A DNA stretch of 64,000 nucleotides from JAACFF01 sp963701435 (GTDB taxonomy: Bacteria; Chloroflexota; Anaerolineae; Promineifilales; Promineifilaceae), in contig CAVPAL010000023.1 of NCBI GenBank assembly GCA_963701435.1, positions 806,001 through 870,000 on the forward strand, in the 5' to 3' direction. Below, piece by piece: positions 52,382 to 60,795 of this stretch. How positions within the stretch are numbered: the first letter of the stretch is position 1; each line of letters begins with the position of its first letter. The translations under genes and the position numbers were made by a program. The notes beneath the pieces are model-generated. The model worked only from the letters and a program-made list of their open reading frames with translations, was not told where the DNA came from and ran no database searches.

Positions 52382-53542
52382 TCATGGTTCCAATTTATCT
52401 GACAGCGGGGATAACAACAGCAAAGCAAGCAGAGTCGTGCGCTCGATCAGCTTATCCACAAACAAAAACTCGTGCCGGGCGTGTGCTCCATCCCCCACAG
52501 CGCCCAGGCCATCCAGAGTGGCGGTGTACAAACTTGTGTAATTACCATCCGAACCGCCGCCGGCCAGACCCTCCTCCAGGTGCAGGCCAACCTGCCGGCC
52601 CAAAGCTTGCGCCGTGCGCCATAACGCCTGGTTTTCGTGAGTGCGTTCCAGGGGCGGCCGGCCAAAACTACCTTGAACAGACAGTTCGATGCCAGGCATG
52701 GGCGCCTGCAAACTTAATAGCGCTGCTTCCATACGGCGGGCATCTTCCATTAAAGGCACGCGCACATCCACCGAGGCGCGCGCTTCCGGCGCGATCACAT
52801 TGGAGCGCAAACCGCCTTCGATTGTGCCTACGTTAACCGAAATGCCCTGCGCCAAATCATTCAGGGCAAATAATTCCTGCACGAGCAGAGACAACGCCAA
52901 TATGGCGCTGACCCCTTTCTCAGGATCAAGCCCGGCATGCGCCGCGCGACCACGTACGACAAACTCAAAATGGCCCACCCCTTTACGCGCTGTTTTCAAC
53001 TTTCCGGCCAGCCCCAATGCCGGTTCAAGCACAAAGGCGCGCATTACTTTTTGAGCCCAGGCGTTAATTAACGGTCGTGACTCGAAACTGCCTATTTCCT
53101 CATCCGAATTAATAAGAATAACCGGTTTTACCTGAGGCTCCAGACCCAGGTCATTCAACGCCTTCAACGCAAACACTATTTGGGTCAATCCGCCTTTCAT
53201 GTCGAAAACGCCCGGACCGCGCACCTGGTTTTCCTCAACTACAAATGGCATCTCTTTAAGCGTGCCAAGAGGCCAAACCGTGTCACAATGACCAATCAAG
53301 AGCTGCTGCGGCGGAGGCCCGTTGGTCGTTTGGGCCAAAAGCTGCCCGCCCGTCTTGTGTCCGGGAATCAACTCAACGCGAAATCCAAGGTCAGAAAAAG
53401 CCTCCCACAAAATAGTTTGCGGCACAGCCTGAGATTCGGGGCTGGTTGATGGTGATTCCGCCAGGACCAAACGCCCCAGAAAATCCAGCATATCAGCCTG
53501 GGATTCCAGCAGGAAACGTCGAATTTGTTCGCCTGTGTTCAT
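52382..53542 (-). CDS. M20 metallopeptidase (carboxypeptidase G2-like)
   Basis: A 386-residue M20 hydrolase, first gene of the minus-strand run. LLIGHCDTVWPLGTLKEMPF has the first metal His/Asp, GPGVFDMKGGLTQIVFAL the bridging Asp and LINSDEEIGSFESR the Glu pair. GGGSDGNYTS and GAVGDGAHARHE give the C-terminal metal ligands. It is most like carboxypeptidase G2/glutamate carboxypeptidases, which remove C-terminal glutamate. A REP-like palindrome lies in the upstream gap. Confidence 0.85.
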   Translation of the reverse strand: MNTGEQIRRFLLESQADMLDFLGRLVLAESPSTSPESQAVPQTILWEAFSDLGFRVELIPGHKTGGQLLAQTTNGPPPQQLLIGHCDTVWPLGTLKEMPFVVEENQVRGPGVFDMKGGLTQIVFALKALNDLGLEPQVKPVILINSDEEIGSFESRPLINAWAQKVMRAFVLEPALGLAGKLKTARKGVGHFEFVVRGRAAHAGLDPEKGVSAILALSLLVQELFALNDLAQGISVNVGTIEGGLRSNVIAPEARASVDVRVPLMEDARRMEAALLSLQAPMPGIELSVQGSFGRPPLERTHENQALWRTAQALGRQVGLHLEEGLAGGGSDGNYTSLYTATLDGLGAVGDGAHARHEFLFVDKLIERTTLLALLLLSPLSDKLEP

Positions 53543-53617
53543 ATCGTTTGGGAAATTTCCTCCTGCTGCAATGTCATAAACTCAGGATACACGTCCATGT
53601 ATCTGTATCTCTTTTCC

Positions 53618-53684
53618 AGGTTTGTAGTAATGGCTTCAGCCGTGTGCGACCCAGACCTACCCCTAAAGTGGTTACTACAAACCT
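53618..53684. repeat. REP-like palindromic element
   Basis: AGGTTTGTAGTAA (53618-53630) and TTACTACAAACCT (53672-53684) are perfect 13-base complements enclosing 41 bases, which include a small GGC-TTCA-GCC hairpin. No gene is present. The pattern resembles short intergenic palindromes I associate with Chloroflexota genomes. Confidence 0.65.
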
Positions 53685-53708
53685 TATATGGACTGTTGGA
53701 AAGCTGTA

Positions 53709-54314
53709 CTAGCGCTTGAAACCGGTCATAAAAGGAAAAGCATAACTTTCACTGATCCGCGCGAAGCGCCCCCAATTGACATAGGCTAACAAGGGCGCAT
53801 TGTGCAGCAGCTCGTTGTCGTCCAGGTCTGACTGGCGCAGTGAGTCAGCAGCAGCGTAGGCGGCGATGATACGCCCGGCTATCAGGCTGTTAACATCAAA
53901 GCCGTCAATGATGCGGTCTAATTCACATTCAAAATACAGGTACCCGTCTTGAATGAAACGGCCGTTAATCTTCTGGGCCGGAAAAGTCGACAGCAAGGAC
54001 AGCGCCGGTTTGGCGCCATCTTCATCACGAGGCGAGGCAGTCAGGCTGGTTAACACCATCTGGGTCGGGCGTGGATAACTGACGGTGAAAACTTTTTCGC
54101 GTTTAATGTTTTGATAAGTCGCGTGAGCAGGGGTGCATACAAAGCCAAAGTGGTTTTCCCAACTGAGGGGCATCGCCAGGTGTTTGGGCGCTAAATCGAA
54201 ACGGCCGTTTTCTTCTCGCGTCCCAATAATTACCAGCGGCGCAACGGTAAAAACGCGCTCCCATATCGTGCTGAGTTCCAGGGGAACCATGTTTTCTGGC
54301 GCATTGCTTTTCAT
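53709..54314 (-). CDS. Flavin-reductase-like split-barrel protein
   Basis: A 201-residue flavin-binding protein. IWERVFTVAPLVIIGTREENGRFDLAPKHLAMPLSW is the FMN-binding split-barrel opening, and GFVCTPAHATYQNIKREKVFTVSYP matches the flavin reductase family. YFECELDRIIDG and SLIAGRIIAAYA follow as usual. It reduces or simply binds FMN; the partner is unknown. GAGGAG lies nine bases before the ATG at 54314, so I prefer that start over 54341. It is divergent from gamma-glutamyltransferase. Confidence 0.8.
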   Translation of the reverse strand: MKSNAPENMVPLELSTIWERVFTVAPLVIIGTREENGRFDLAPKHLAMPLSWENHFGFVCTPAHATYQNIKREKVFTVSYPRPTQMVLTSLTASPRDEDGAKPALSLLSTFPAQKINGRFIQDGYLYFECELDRIIDGFDVNSLIAGRIIAAYAAADSLRQSDLDDNELLHNAPLLAYVNWGRFARISESYAFPFMTGFKR

Positions 54315-54492
54315 AAAAGCTGACTCCTCAATTTGTGCCAACAGTAAAAACCTTTATTGTTCCATTGTGCGAATGGTCTGCGGTCATGTCTAGTGCCGTT
54401 TATCCTACTTCTGCCTGACGTTTGACACTAAATGCACATCTTACTTATCTCGTGTAAACTACTGCGATTATGACAAACCAAATCGCCAAGTC

Positions 54493-54516
54493 AGGTAATT
54501 CACAAATAATTTTACC
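54493..54516 (+). repeat. Possible truncated double-hairpin repeat
   Basis: AGGTAATTCACAAA is identical over 14 bases to the left end of the repeat at 14141, and the segment ends TTACCTAA like the right end of both full copies. Only about 24 bases remain, as if the two hairpins were deleted. It lies 35 bases before the gamma-glutamyltransferase start. Confidence 0.5.
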
Positions 54517-54551
54517 TAATGGCGCGTTGCTAAATACAATTTTGAAGACGC

Positions 54552-56195
54552 ATGACTGCAATATTAAATGGAAAAATCATGACAAGTAAAAAAGAGAATA
54601 TGCCTGGAGTCATTGCCGCCGGAGGACCATTTACGGCTAAAGCCGGAGTCGAAATGCTGCGCAAAGGGGGCAACGCCGTTGATGCGGCCGTTGCCGCCGC
54701 TTTTGTTTCATTTATTGCTGAAATCGGCGTCGTCCATTTGGGCGGCAGCGGCATGGCGCAAATTTACGATCCACAAACGGAAACGGCCGTTGTCTACGAC
54801 TTTTTCAGCAATACACCCGGTTTGGGCCGGCCACTGCTGCCGCCGGAAGCAATGGACTTCTCCGAAGTTACCATTGATTTTGGCCCAACCACCCAAAATT
54901 TCTACCTCGGTCGCGCCTCGGTCGCCGTGCCGGGAAACATTTTCGGGTTATGCGCGATGGCGGAAGATTTTGGCCGTCTTCCATTGGCGACATTATTAAA
55001 ACCAGCGCTCAGACTGGCGCGCAACGGTGTGGCGCTGGAACCTTTTCAAGCTGAAACTTGCGCCTTACTTACCCCGCTCTACACGCATACGGCCGGGATA
55101 CGCGCCATTTTTTCCCCAAATGGACCCATGCTAGGAGGAGGTGAACAGCTTTTTATTCCCGACCTGGCTCAAACCTTAGAAGAACTGGCCGCTCACGGGG
55201 CAGCGATATTGCGCAACGGCCGTCTTGCAGAAGCGTTGATTGCGGACCAAGATGCCAATGGGGGTTTGTTAACCGCCGCCGATTTGCAAAATTATTCCGT
55301 ACGCCGCCTGAAACCAATCCGCCTAACCTATCATGAATATGAAATTTTGCTGCCGCCTGCCAGCTCAACCGGCGGCGTTCTGACCGCATTTACCATGAAT
55401 CTGCTGGGGCGATTTAATCCTGGGCGGCGGGAACATGGTGGCTTGGAACATTTGCGTCTGCTCTATGAAGTTATGGCAGCCACAACCCAGGCGCGCCTTT
55501 TTTGGGACCAGGCCAGCGAAACAATGCCGGAGGCTGAAGCATTGTCTCAATTTCTCGCTGATTCATTCGTCACTCGCTTTGAGAAAGAAATACGTACAAA
55601 CCTGGCCGGCGAACACGCCGTTACGGCCGTTCCCGAACCCAAAGGTCCCAGCAATACAAGCCACCTCAGCGTCATTGATAGCCAGGGTATGAGCGTCAGC
55701 CTGACGACGACAGCAGGTGAATCGGCGGGTTATGTCGTGCCCGGGACAGGGTTCATTCCTAATAACATTATGGGTGAGGAAGATTTGCATCCTCAGGGTT
55801 TCCACAGCCGCCCGCCCGGCCAACGGATTCCGACCATGATGACGCCTACACTCATTTTGCAAAACAACCAGCCGCGCCTGGCAGTAGGCAGCGGCGGCAG
55901 CATTCGCATTCGCAGCGCGATTATGCAGGTTTTGAGCAATTTGTTGGATTTTCAATTACCGCTTGCACAAGCTGTCAATCTCGCGCGGGTGCATACTGAG
56001 AATAGCGTACTGCAATGTGAGGCCGGCTTTAATGTGCATGCAGTCGATGAATTAGAGGCATTGGGCTATCCCGTTAACCGCTGGGATACGCGCAGTATCT
56101 ATTTTGGGGGCGCTCACAGCGTGTCTCGAACGGGAAACGGCCGTTTAGTGGCGGCCGGAGACAATCGACGTGGGGGATCAACGGCAACTAATTAA
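54552..56195 (+). CDS. ggt: Gamma-glutamyltransferase family protein
   Basis: A 547-residue Ntn hydrolase. The autoprocessing nucleophile is Thr369 in GPSNTSHLSVID, at the junction of large and small subunits. GSGGSIRIRSAIMQV near the C terminus is the oxyanion and substrate loop, and GGNAVDAAVAAAF near residues 34-46 is the usual N-terminal signature. There is no signal peptide, so the enzyme is probably cytoplasmic, unlike E. coli GGT. It would split gamma-glutamyl peptides such as glutathione analogues, fitting the four M20 peptidases transcribed away from it. ATG 54552 is used; ATG 54579 is a close alternative. Five ACGGCCGT copies lie in the gene. Confidence 0.9.
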   Translation: MTAILNGKIMTSKKENMPGVIAAGGPFTAKAGVEMLRKGGNAVDAAVAAAFVSFIAEIGVVHLGGSGMAQIYDPQTETAVVYDFFSNTPGLGRPLLPPEAMDFSEVTIDFGPTTQNFYLGRASVAVPGNIFGLCAMAEDFGRLPLATLLKPALRLARNGVALEPFQAETCALLTPLYTHTAGIRAIFSPNGPMLGGGEQLFIPDLAQTLEELAAHGAAILRNGRLAEALIADQDANGGLLTAADLQNYSVRRLKPIRLTYHEYEILLPPASSTGGVLTAFTMNLLGRFNPGRREHGGLEHLRLLYEVMAATTQARLFWDQASETMPEAEALSQFLADSFVTRFEKEIRTNLAGEHAVTAVPEPKGPSNTSHLSVIDSQGMSVSLTTTAGESAGYVVPGTGFIPNNIMGEEDLHPQGFHSRPPGQRIPTMMTPTLILQNNQPRLAVGSGGSIRIRSAIMQVLSNLLDFQLPLAQAVNLARVHTENSVLQCEAGFNVHAVDELEALGYPVNRWDTRSIYFGGAHSVSRTGNGRLVAAGDNRRGGSTATN

Positions 56196-56456
56196 AAATT
56201 TGTAAAAATCTTGGCAAAATGCTTTAACCTGGTATGAGAAAAAATTAACAATAGGAAATCTTTCCCATCGCATTGGGTTAAAAAAGCTTGCAACGCAACC
56301 TAATTACGGGCATTATACCGTCGTCGAAGAGAAAAAAGTGTTGCCGCTGAAGCAAAACTCAAATACCAGCCAGCAAAACATCACAGACCACATTGTCGCA
56401 AATCTAAACGCTCTTAAACGCGCAGCACGAAAATCCACAGCAGAGGAAATTGGTTT

Positions 56457-57341
56457 ATGCCTATTTATGAGCGGGCGTCGTTACGTGTTTTGCTGGCACT
56501 GGTCGTCGTCCTTATATTAAGTCTAACGATTACATCAAAAACATTTGCACAAGCTGAAACACAATCTACCTATACAGCTTACACTCCCGCAATCCTTCAT
56601 CAACCCACTCAGACCGATAGTTATGGCTTAATGCAAGCAAACTATTATCGGCAAAAAGCAGGGGTTCCTTCAGTAACCGAAGATACAAATCTAAGCAATA
56701 ACTGTTTCGAACATGCCCGTTATATGGCCGAAAACGACCATTTAACCCATCATCAAGATCCCAACTTGCCATATGCTTCTGAGGACGGACAAATTTGCGC
56801 CGAACGCGGCAATGCCTGGATAGGTGGTGCATATGGGTCTGATTATTGGGAAGAAGTTGACTCGGTCGAAGGCTGGATGGCTTCTGTCGGTCATCGCCTT
56901 TGGTTAATCTATCCAACCACAACTACTTTTGGTTTTGGTTTTTATGAGACGTCAAACAATCGAGCCGGCGCAGCGCTGGATGTGTTAACCACGGCCGATT
57001 TTGGCGCAGACGAAACTTATCCTGATTGGCCAATTCGTTACCCCAGTGAAGGGGATGTAGAAATCCCGCATACGCGTTATCCGATTACCTTAAACTGGCG
57101 TTACTTCGGTTCATCGCCCGTCATTGAAACCACAAACCTGCAAACCGCCGCGGGGGCGCCTATCCCACATGAAGCCAGCACGGAACTTCCGGCAGGTCAT
57201 AAAGGCATCCAACTTATACCCAGCGAAGAACTGCCGCCCGGAACCACTATCGTTGCGACAGTGACCGGTAGTTACGACAACGTACCTTTTAACTATACCT
57301 GGCAGTTCACAACGGAAGGCAGCAGTAACCCATACCCATAA
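56457..57341 (+). CDS. Secreted CAP-domain (SCP/PR1-like) protein
   Basis: A 294-residue exported protein with a signal peptide ending near TFAQA (residue 32). The CAP domain (about 58-195) has NYYRQKAGVPSVTEDTNLSNNCFEHARYMAENDHLTH with the conserved histidine, and later GWMASVGHRLWL with HR. The remaining 100 residues form a beta domain with PITLNWRYFG and an Ig-like end. The function of CAP proteins in bacteria is largely unknown. An intrinsic terminator follows 28 bases after the stop. A low-information gap of 260 bases precedes the gene. Confidence 0.82.
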   Translation: MPIYERASLRVLLALVVVLILSLTITSKTFAQAETQSTYTAYTPAILHQPTQTDSYGLMQANYYRQKAGVPSVTEDTNLSNNCFEHARYMAENDHLTHHQDPNLPYASEDGQICAERGNAWIGGAYGSDYWEEVDSVEGWMASVGHRLWLIYPTTTTFGFGFYETSNNRAGAALDVLTTADFGADETYPDWPIRYPSEGDVEIPHTRYPITLNWRYFGSSPVIETTNLQTAAGAPIPHEASTELPAGHKGIQLIPSEELPPGTTIVATVTGSYDNVPFNYTWQFTTEGSSNPYP

Positions 57342-57368
57342 TTGGGTAGCAGCAAAAAGCCATTTGAG

Positions 57369-57402
57369 ACTGGTTCGGACGTTTGTTCGAACCAGTTTTT
57401 TT
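57369..57402 (+). terminator. Intrinsic terminator after the CAP gene
   Basis: ACTGGTTCG (57369-57377) and CGAACCAGT (57388-57396) pair perfectly around ten bases and run into a T-tract. Confidence 0.88.
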
Positions 57403-57436
57403 ATGCCTTCAACTAGCCAGTCGCCTGTTTTGGGTT

Positions 57437-58756
57437 ATGATTCCACCTATGCGTAAACATTGGCCGCTGGCGCTTATATTGCTGGTTTATTTGATAATTG
57501 GCAGTTTATATGCTCTATTAACGCCTCCCTGGCAAACCCCCGACGAACCGGCCCATTACAATTATGTGCGCCAACTCGCCGCCGGTAGGCTGCCGGTAAT
57601 TGAATCTGGGGATTATGACCAGGCTTATCTAACCGAGGTGGTTTTTCAGTCAGCCTTCGCGCCCCAGTACGATTTGAGCATAATTGAATACGAGGATTGG
57701 CAGCCGCCCCTCTATTATTTGCTGCAAACCCCGGCTTATTTGCTTACTGGCGCCTCTCTGACAGCGATGCGAATTTTGTCTCTCCTGATGGGCGCCGGCG
57801 TGGTTTGTCTGGCATATGCGATTGTTTTGCGCCTGCTGCCACAGGAGCAATGGCTGGCGCTGACAACGGCCGTTTTCGTCGCTTTCCTGCCGCAGCACAT
57901 GGCCATGATGGCGGCCTTGAATAATGACAGCCTTGCTGAACTCATGATCGCCGCCACACTCTTCCTGCTTGTTGTCATCGGCGATACGCGCACGCAGCCA
58001 ACAAACGGCCAACTGCTGCTTTTAGGCGCGCTGCTTGGATTGGGGTACCTCACCAAGGGCACGGTGTATCCGTTAACGGCCGTTGTCGGGCTGGTTTTGT
58101 TGTGGCGCTACTGGCATGAGTGGAGAGGTTTTTTACAAGCAGTTGTGTTAGTTGGCGTTCCCGCTTTTGCATTGGGCATATTCTGGTGGGGACGTAATAT
58201 GGCGGTTTATGGCGGGCTGGATATTTTGGGCAAAGCGGCCCACGACAGCGTTGTGGTTGGCCAGCCGCGTACCGCTGCATGGATTGCCGAGTTGGGACTG
58301 GCCGAGACTTTGCAGCGTTTTGTCGAAACCACGTTCAACAGCTTTTGGGGCCAGTTTGGCTGGATGACGGTCCCAATGATGCATCCGGCGTGGCTCTATC
58401 CATTACTGTGGATTTTCACAGGGATTGTGCTTGTAGGACTCGTTGTAGAGCTTCGCCGCTATCGCCAGACAGACATTACCCGCCTGCAATGGTTCAGCCT
58501 GGCAGGGCTGCTGCTGCTGACGCTGGGCGTACATGTGGCCTATAATTTGACGTTTGTACAGCATCAGGGACGTTATTTGTTTCCGGCGTTGGTTCCAATT
58601 GGGTTTGGGGTTGCTGTGGGACTGGGATTGTGGATACGGCCGTTGCGCCGGCGTTGGCCCCATGCAGTCTACTTGATTCCTCTGGGGCTGGCGCTTTTGC
58701 TGATCACACTCGATCTTTACGCACTCTTTCGCGTCATTTTGCCTGCCCTGGCATAG
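57437..58756 (+). CDS. Polytopic membrane glycosyltransferase-like protein (DUF2142 / GT39-like)
   Basis: About 439 residues with ten or more membrane helices. The motif TPPWQTPDEPAHYNYVRQL (about 31-49) is a loop with conserved Asp-Glu and His as in DUF2142 and GT-C proteins. YEDWQPPLYYLLQTPAY matches the substrate-facing WQPPLY motif of this group. It probably transfers sugar from a polyprenyl donor outside the membrane, which is inference. The frame opens within the preceding terminator, so the real start is the ATG at 57437 or 57449. It is convergent with the short gene at 58761. Three ACGGCCGT copies fall in it. Confidence 0.75.
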   Translation: MIPPMRKHWPLALILLVYLIIGSLYALLTPPWQTPDEPAHYNYVRQLAAGRLPVIESGDYDQAYLTEVVFQSAFAPQYDLSIIEYEDWQPPLYYLLQTPAYLLTGASLTAMRILSLLMGAGVVCLAYAIVLRLLPQEQWLALTTAVFVAFLPQHMAMMAALNNDSLAELMIAATLFLLVVIGDTRTQPTNGQLLLLGALLGLGYLTKGTVYPLTAVVGLVLLWRYWHEWRGFLQAVVLVGVPAFALGIFWWGRNMAVYGGLDILGKAAHDSVVVGQPRTAAWIAELGLAETLQRFVETTFNSFWGQFGWMTVPMMHPAWLYPLLWIFTGIVLVGLVVELRRYRQTDITRLQWFSLAGLLLLTLGVHVAYNLTFVQHQGRYLFPALVPIGFGVAVGLGLWIRPLRRRWPHAVYLIPLGLALLLITLDLYALFRVILPALA

Positions 58757-58760
58757 CTGG

Positions 58761-58994
58761 TCAGGTAATCATCGGTCCGCGTTGCGGCGCGATTTCCCAA
58801 TTCAACGTTTGGGGGGAGAGCACAATTTCCGTAACTTGTTCACCCGGCAACATCAACAGGACGTGACGGCCGCTTTCATCAACCCATTGCCGTCCCTGCT
58901 CGACCATATGCCAGCTTGCGCCCAAACGCACACGCCGCACGCGCACGCGCCCATCGGCCATAAAAACACATTCAACACTAAGCGGTTGTCCCAT
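58761..58994 (-). CDS. Small conserved-looking protein, unknown
   Basis: A 77-residue protein (MGQPLSVECVFMADGRVRVR at the start; VLLMLPGEQVTEIVLSP in the middle) that looks like a compact all-beta domain. I recognise no family. GAGG five bases before the ATG at 58994 decides the start; a GTG at 59012 is also in frame. It follows the glycosyltransferase by 33 bases on the same strand and is likely its operon partner. Confidence 0.55.
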   Translation of the reverse strand: MGQPLSVECVFMADGRVRVRRVRLGASWHMVEQGRQWVDESGRHVLLMLPGEQVTEIVLSPQTLNWEIAPQRGPMIT

Positions 58995-59027
58995 TTCAAC
59001 CTCACTCGTCACTCAAGAGATTGCACA

Positions 59028-59834
59028 TTACGTTGACACGCGCCAAAGGGCAGCCAACTTACGGTATTTCACCCACTCATAATAAGTCATGTAGAGGCTC
59101 AAACGCAGCCCGTGGAGGCCATCCCGATACCCAAACAGCGTCACAAACCGCCACCAAAAGTGACGCAGCGGCTGTAAAATATAGTTTTGCGGACGCGGAC
59201 GGATGCCGGCCTGGTACAAGATGCCGGCATCATAATCAGTGTAGGCGCGTTGTTTGGCGTGAAAGTGGGCCGGATCACGATAATTGTAGTGGATCAGCGG
59301 GTTTTGTAGTGATCCAATGGCGCCTTCGACAACGGCCGTTTCATGCACAGGTCGTTCGTAGCGCACTTTGCCATGCTTAAAAAGGCGCAGTTGGTAATCG
59401 GGGAACCAGCCGGCGCCCAGCGTCAGGTTGCCAAAAATATAATTATGGCGCGGAACCTGCCAACCCGTCTCCGGACGCTCACCCACAACCCGGCAAATTT
59501 CGGCCGCCAACTGCGGCGTGCCGCGCTCGTCGGCGTCGACAAAAAAGACCCAATCTGTCTGCACCGCATCCAGGGCCGCATTACGCTGCTGGGCATAATT
59601 TTCAAAATGGGATTGTAAAACCGCCGCGCCGGCGGCTTCGGCCAGGACAGCCGTATCGTCTTGGCTAAATGAATCGAATACAAGCACCCGATCGGCCCAG
59701 CCTAAACTTTCGATGCAGGCTTGAATATGTTCCGCTTCATTGAGCGTGAGAATAACGGCCGTTATCTGCGGCGGTGACTTTTTTGCAGATATGGGCCGCG
59801 TTTCTAAGGCCGGCTGCTGTCGTGAGGATTCCAT
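59028..59834 (-). CDS. Family 2 glycosyltransferase (LPS-core / WaaE-like)
   Basis: A 268-residue GT-A fold enzyme. ITAVILTLNEAEHIQACIESL is the nucleotide-binding start, VFDSFSQDDTAVLA continues it, and VFFVDADERGT contains the DxD-type metal site. GWFPDYQLRLFKHGKVRYERPVHE matches the WaaE/KdtX group, which adds sugars to LPS core or surface polymers. The frame continues upstream into the preceding gene, but the ATG at 59834 (17 bases below that gene's stop) is the sensible start. Confidence 0.85.
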   Translation of the reverse strand: MESSRQQPALETRPISAKKSPPQITAVILTLNEAEHIQACIESLGWADRVLVFDSFSQDDTAVLAEAAGAAVLQSHFENYAQQRNAALDAVQTDWVFFVDADERGTPQLAAEICRVVGERPETGWQVPRHNYIFGNLTLGAGWFPDYQLRLFKHGKVRYERPVHETAVVEGAIGSLQNPLIHYNYRDPAHFHAKQRAYTDYDAGILYQAGIRPRPQNYILQPLRHFWWRFVTLFGYRDGLHGLRLSLYMTYYEWVKYRKLAALWRVST

Positions 59835-59850
59835 CGTTGGCACAGGCGGG

Positions 59851-60771
59851 TTATTTTTTGTGGTTGGGCGACCAGATGCTGGCGATTTCTTTATAGGCGC
59901 GCTGCCATTCAGGATCACGCGCATTGGCAGACCGCTTTTTCATGGTGGAATGAACCAACCGCGACGCCACACGCAGCCGCAAAGCGCCATGATGTTTGCG
60001 ATAAAGCTGGGCGCGGCTGCTCCAAAGGTTTATGATAGATTGTGCCGGCACCTGCCGGGTTGACTCGCCGCCATAATGTACAATTTCAGCCTGCGGCACT
60101 GCATAAATTTCCCAACCTGCATTGCGCACGCGCCAGCTCCAATCAATCTCTTCACAATACATATGAAAGGATTCATCAAAACCTTTTGTAGTTTCGGCCA
60201 CATCGGCGCGAACTATCAGGGTTGCGCCCAGGGGATGGTCCACCTGGAATGGTTTATGGCTTGAACGGTAGTAGCGGCGCGGGTAACGGCCGTTTAGGCG
60301 GGTTTCGTACAGGCGGGCAGGCATTGGCAGCAGATCAAACATCAACTGACCCAATCCGGGAAAAGAGAAGGCGCTGTGTTGGAAACGGCCGTCTCCATAC
60401 ACCAGACGCGCGCCTGCCATACCTGCCTTGGGGCGCTCCTCAAGACATTGCACCAGAGCCGCAATCGCGCCGGGCCGCACAACTGTGTCAGGATTGAGCA
60501 AGAAATAATACTTTGGGTGCGTCGCAGCCGCGGCAGTCATGCCCTGGTTATTCGCAGCGCCAAATCCAACATTCTTTTCATTCACAATCACATGAACATG
60601 GGGAAACAAATCCTGCACCAGGGAAACAGTGCCATCGGTCGAGGCATTGTCCACCACCCAAATTTCACCGCGTAACTTTGAACGCTGTAAATCGGTGCAA
60701 ACTGACCGCAAACAATCTGAAAGATAATCGCGGACATTCCAACTGACAATGATTACGGCGACATCAATCAC
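59851..60771 (-). CDS. Family 2 glycosyltransferase (WbbL/rhamnosyltransferase-like)
   Basis: A 306-residue enzyme. VAVIIVSWNVRDYLSDCLRSV opens the GT-A fold, VVDNASTDGT is the classical donor motif, and FLLNPDTVVRPGAI carries the DxD-like site. MYCEEIDWSWRVRNAGWEIY is typical of WbbL-type rhamnosyltransferases. It starts 24 bases after the PhnD-like gene and ends 17 bases before the second glycosyltransferase, so the three may share a transcript. Confidence 0.87.
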   Translation of the reverse strand: MIDVAVIIVSWNVRDYLSDCLRSVCTDLQRSKLRGEIWVVDNASTDGTVSLVQDLFPHVHVIVNEKNVGFGAANNQGMTAAAATHPKYYFLLNPDTVVRPGAIAALVQCLEERPKAGMAGARLVYGDGRFQHSAFSFPGLGQLMFDLLPMPARLYETRLNGRYPRRYYRSSHKPFQVDHPLGATLIVRADVAETTKGFDESFHMYCEEIDWSWRVRNAGWEIYAVPQAEIVHYGGESTRQVPAQSIINLWSSRAQLYRKHHGALRLRVASRLVHSTMKKRSANARDPEWQRAYKEIASIWSPNHKK

Positions 60772-60795
60772 AGCCGCTGCTCCTTGCCCTCTGTC

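Noticed and set aside
57383..57436. Extended N terminus of the polytopic membrane protein
   Set aside because: The extension begins inside the loop of the intrinsic terminator of the preceding gene.
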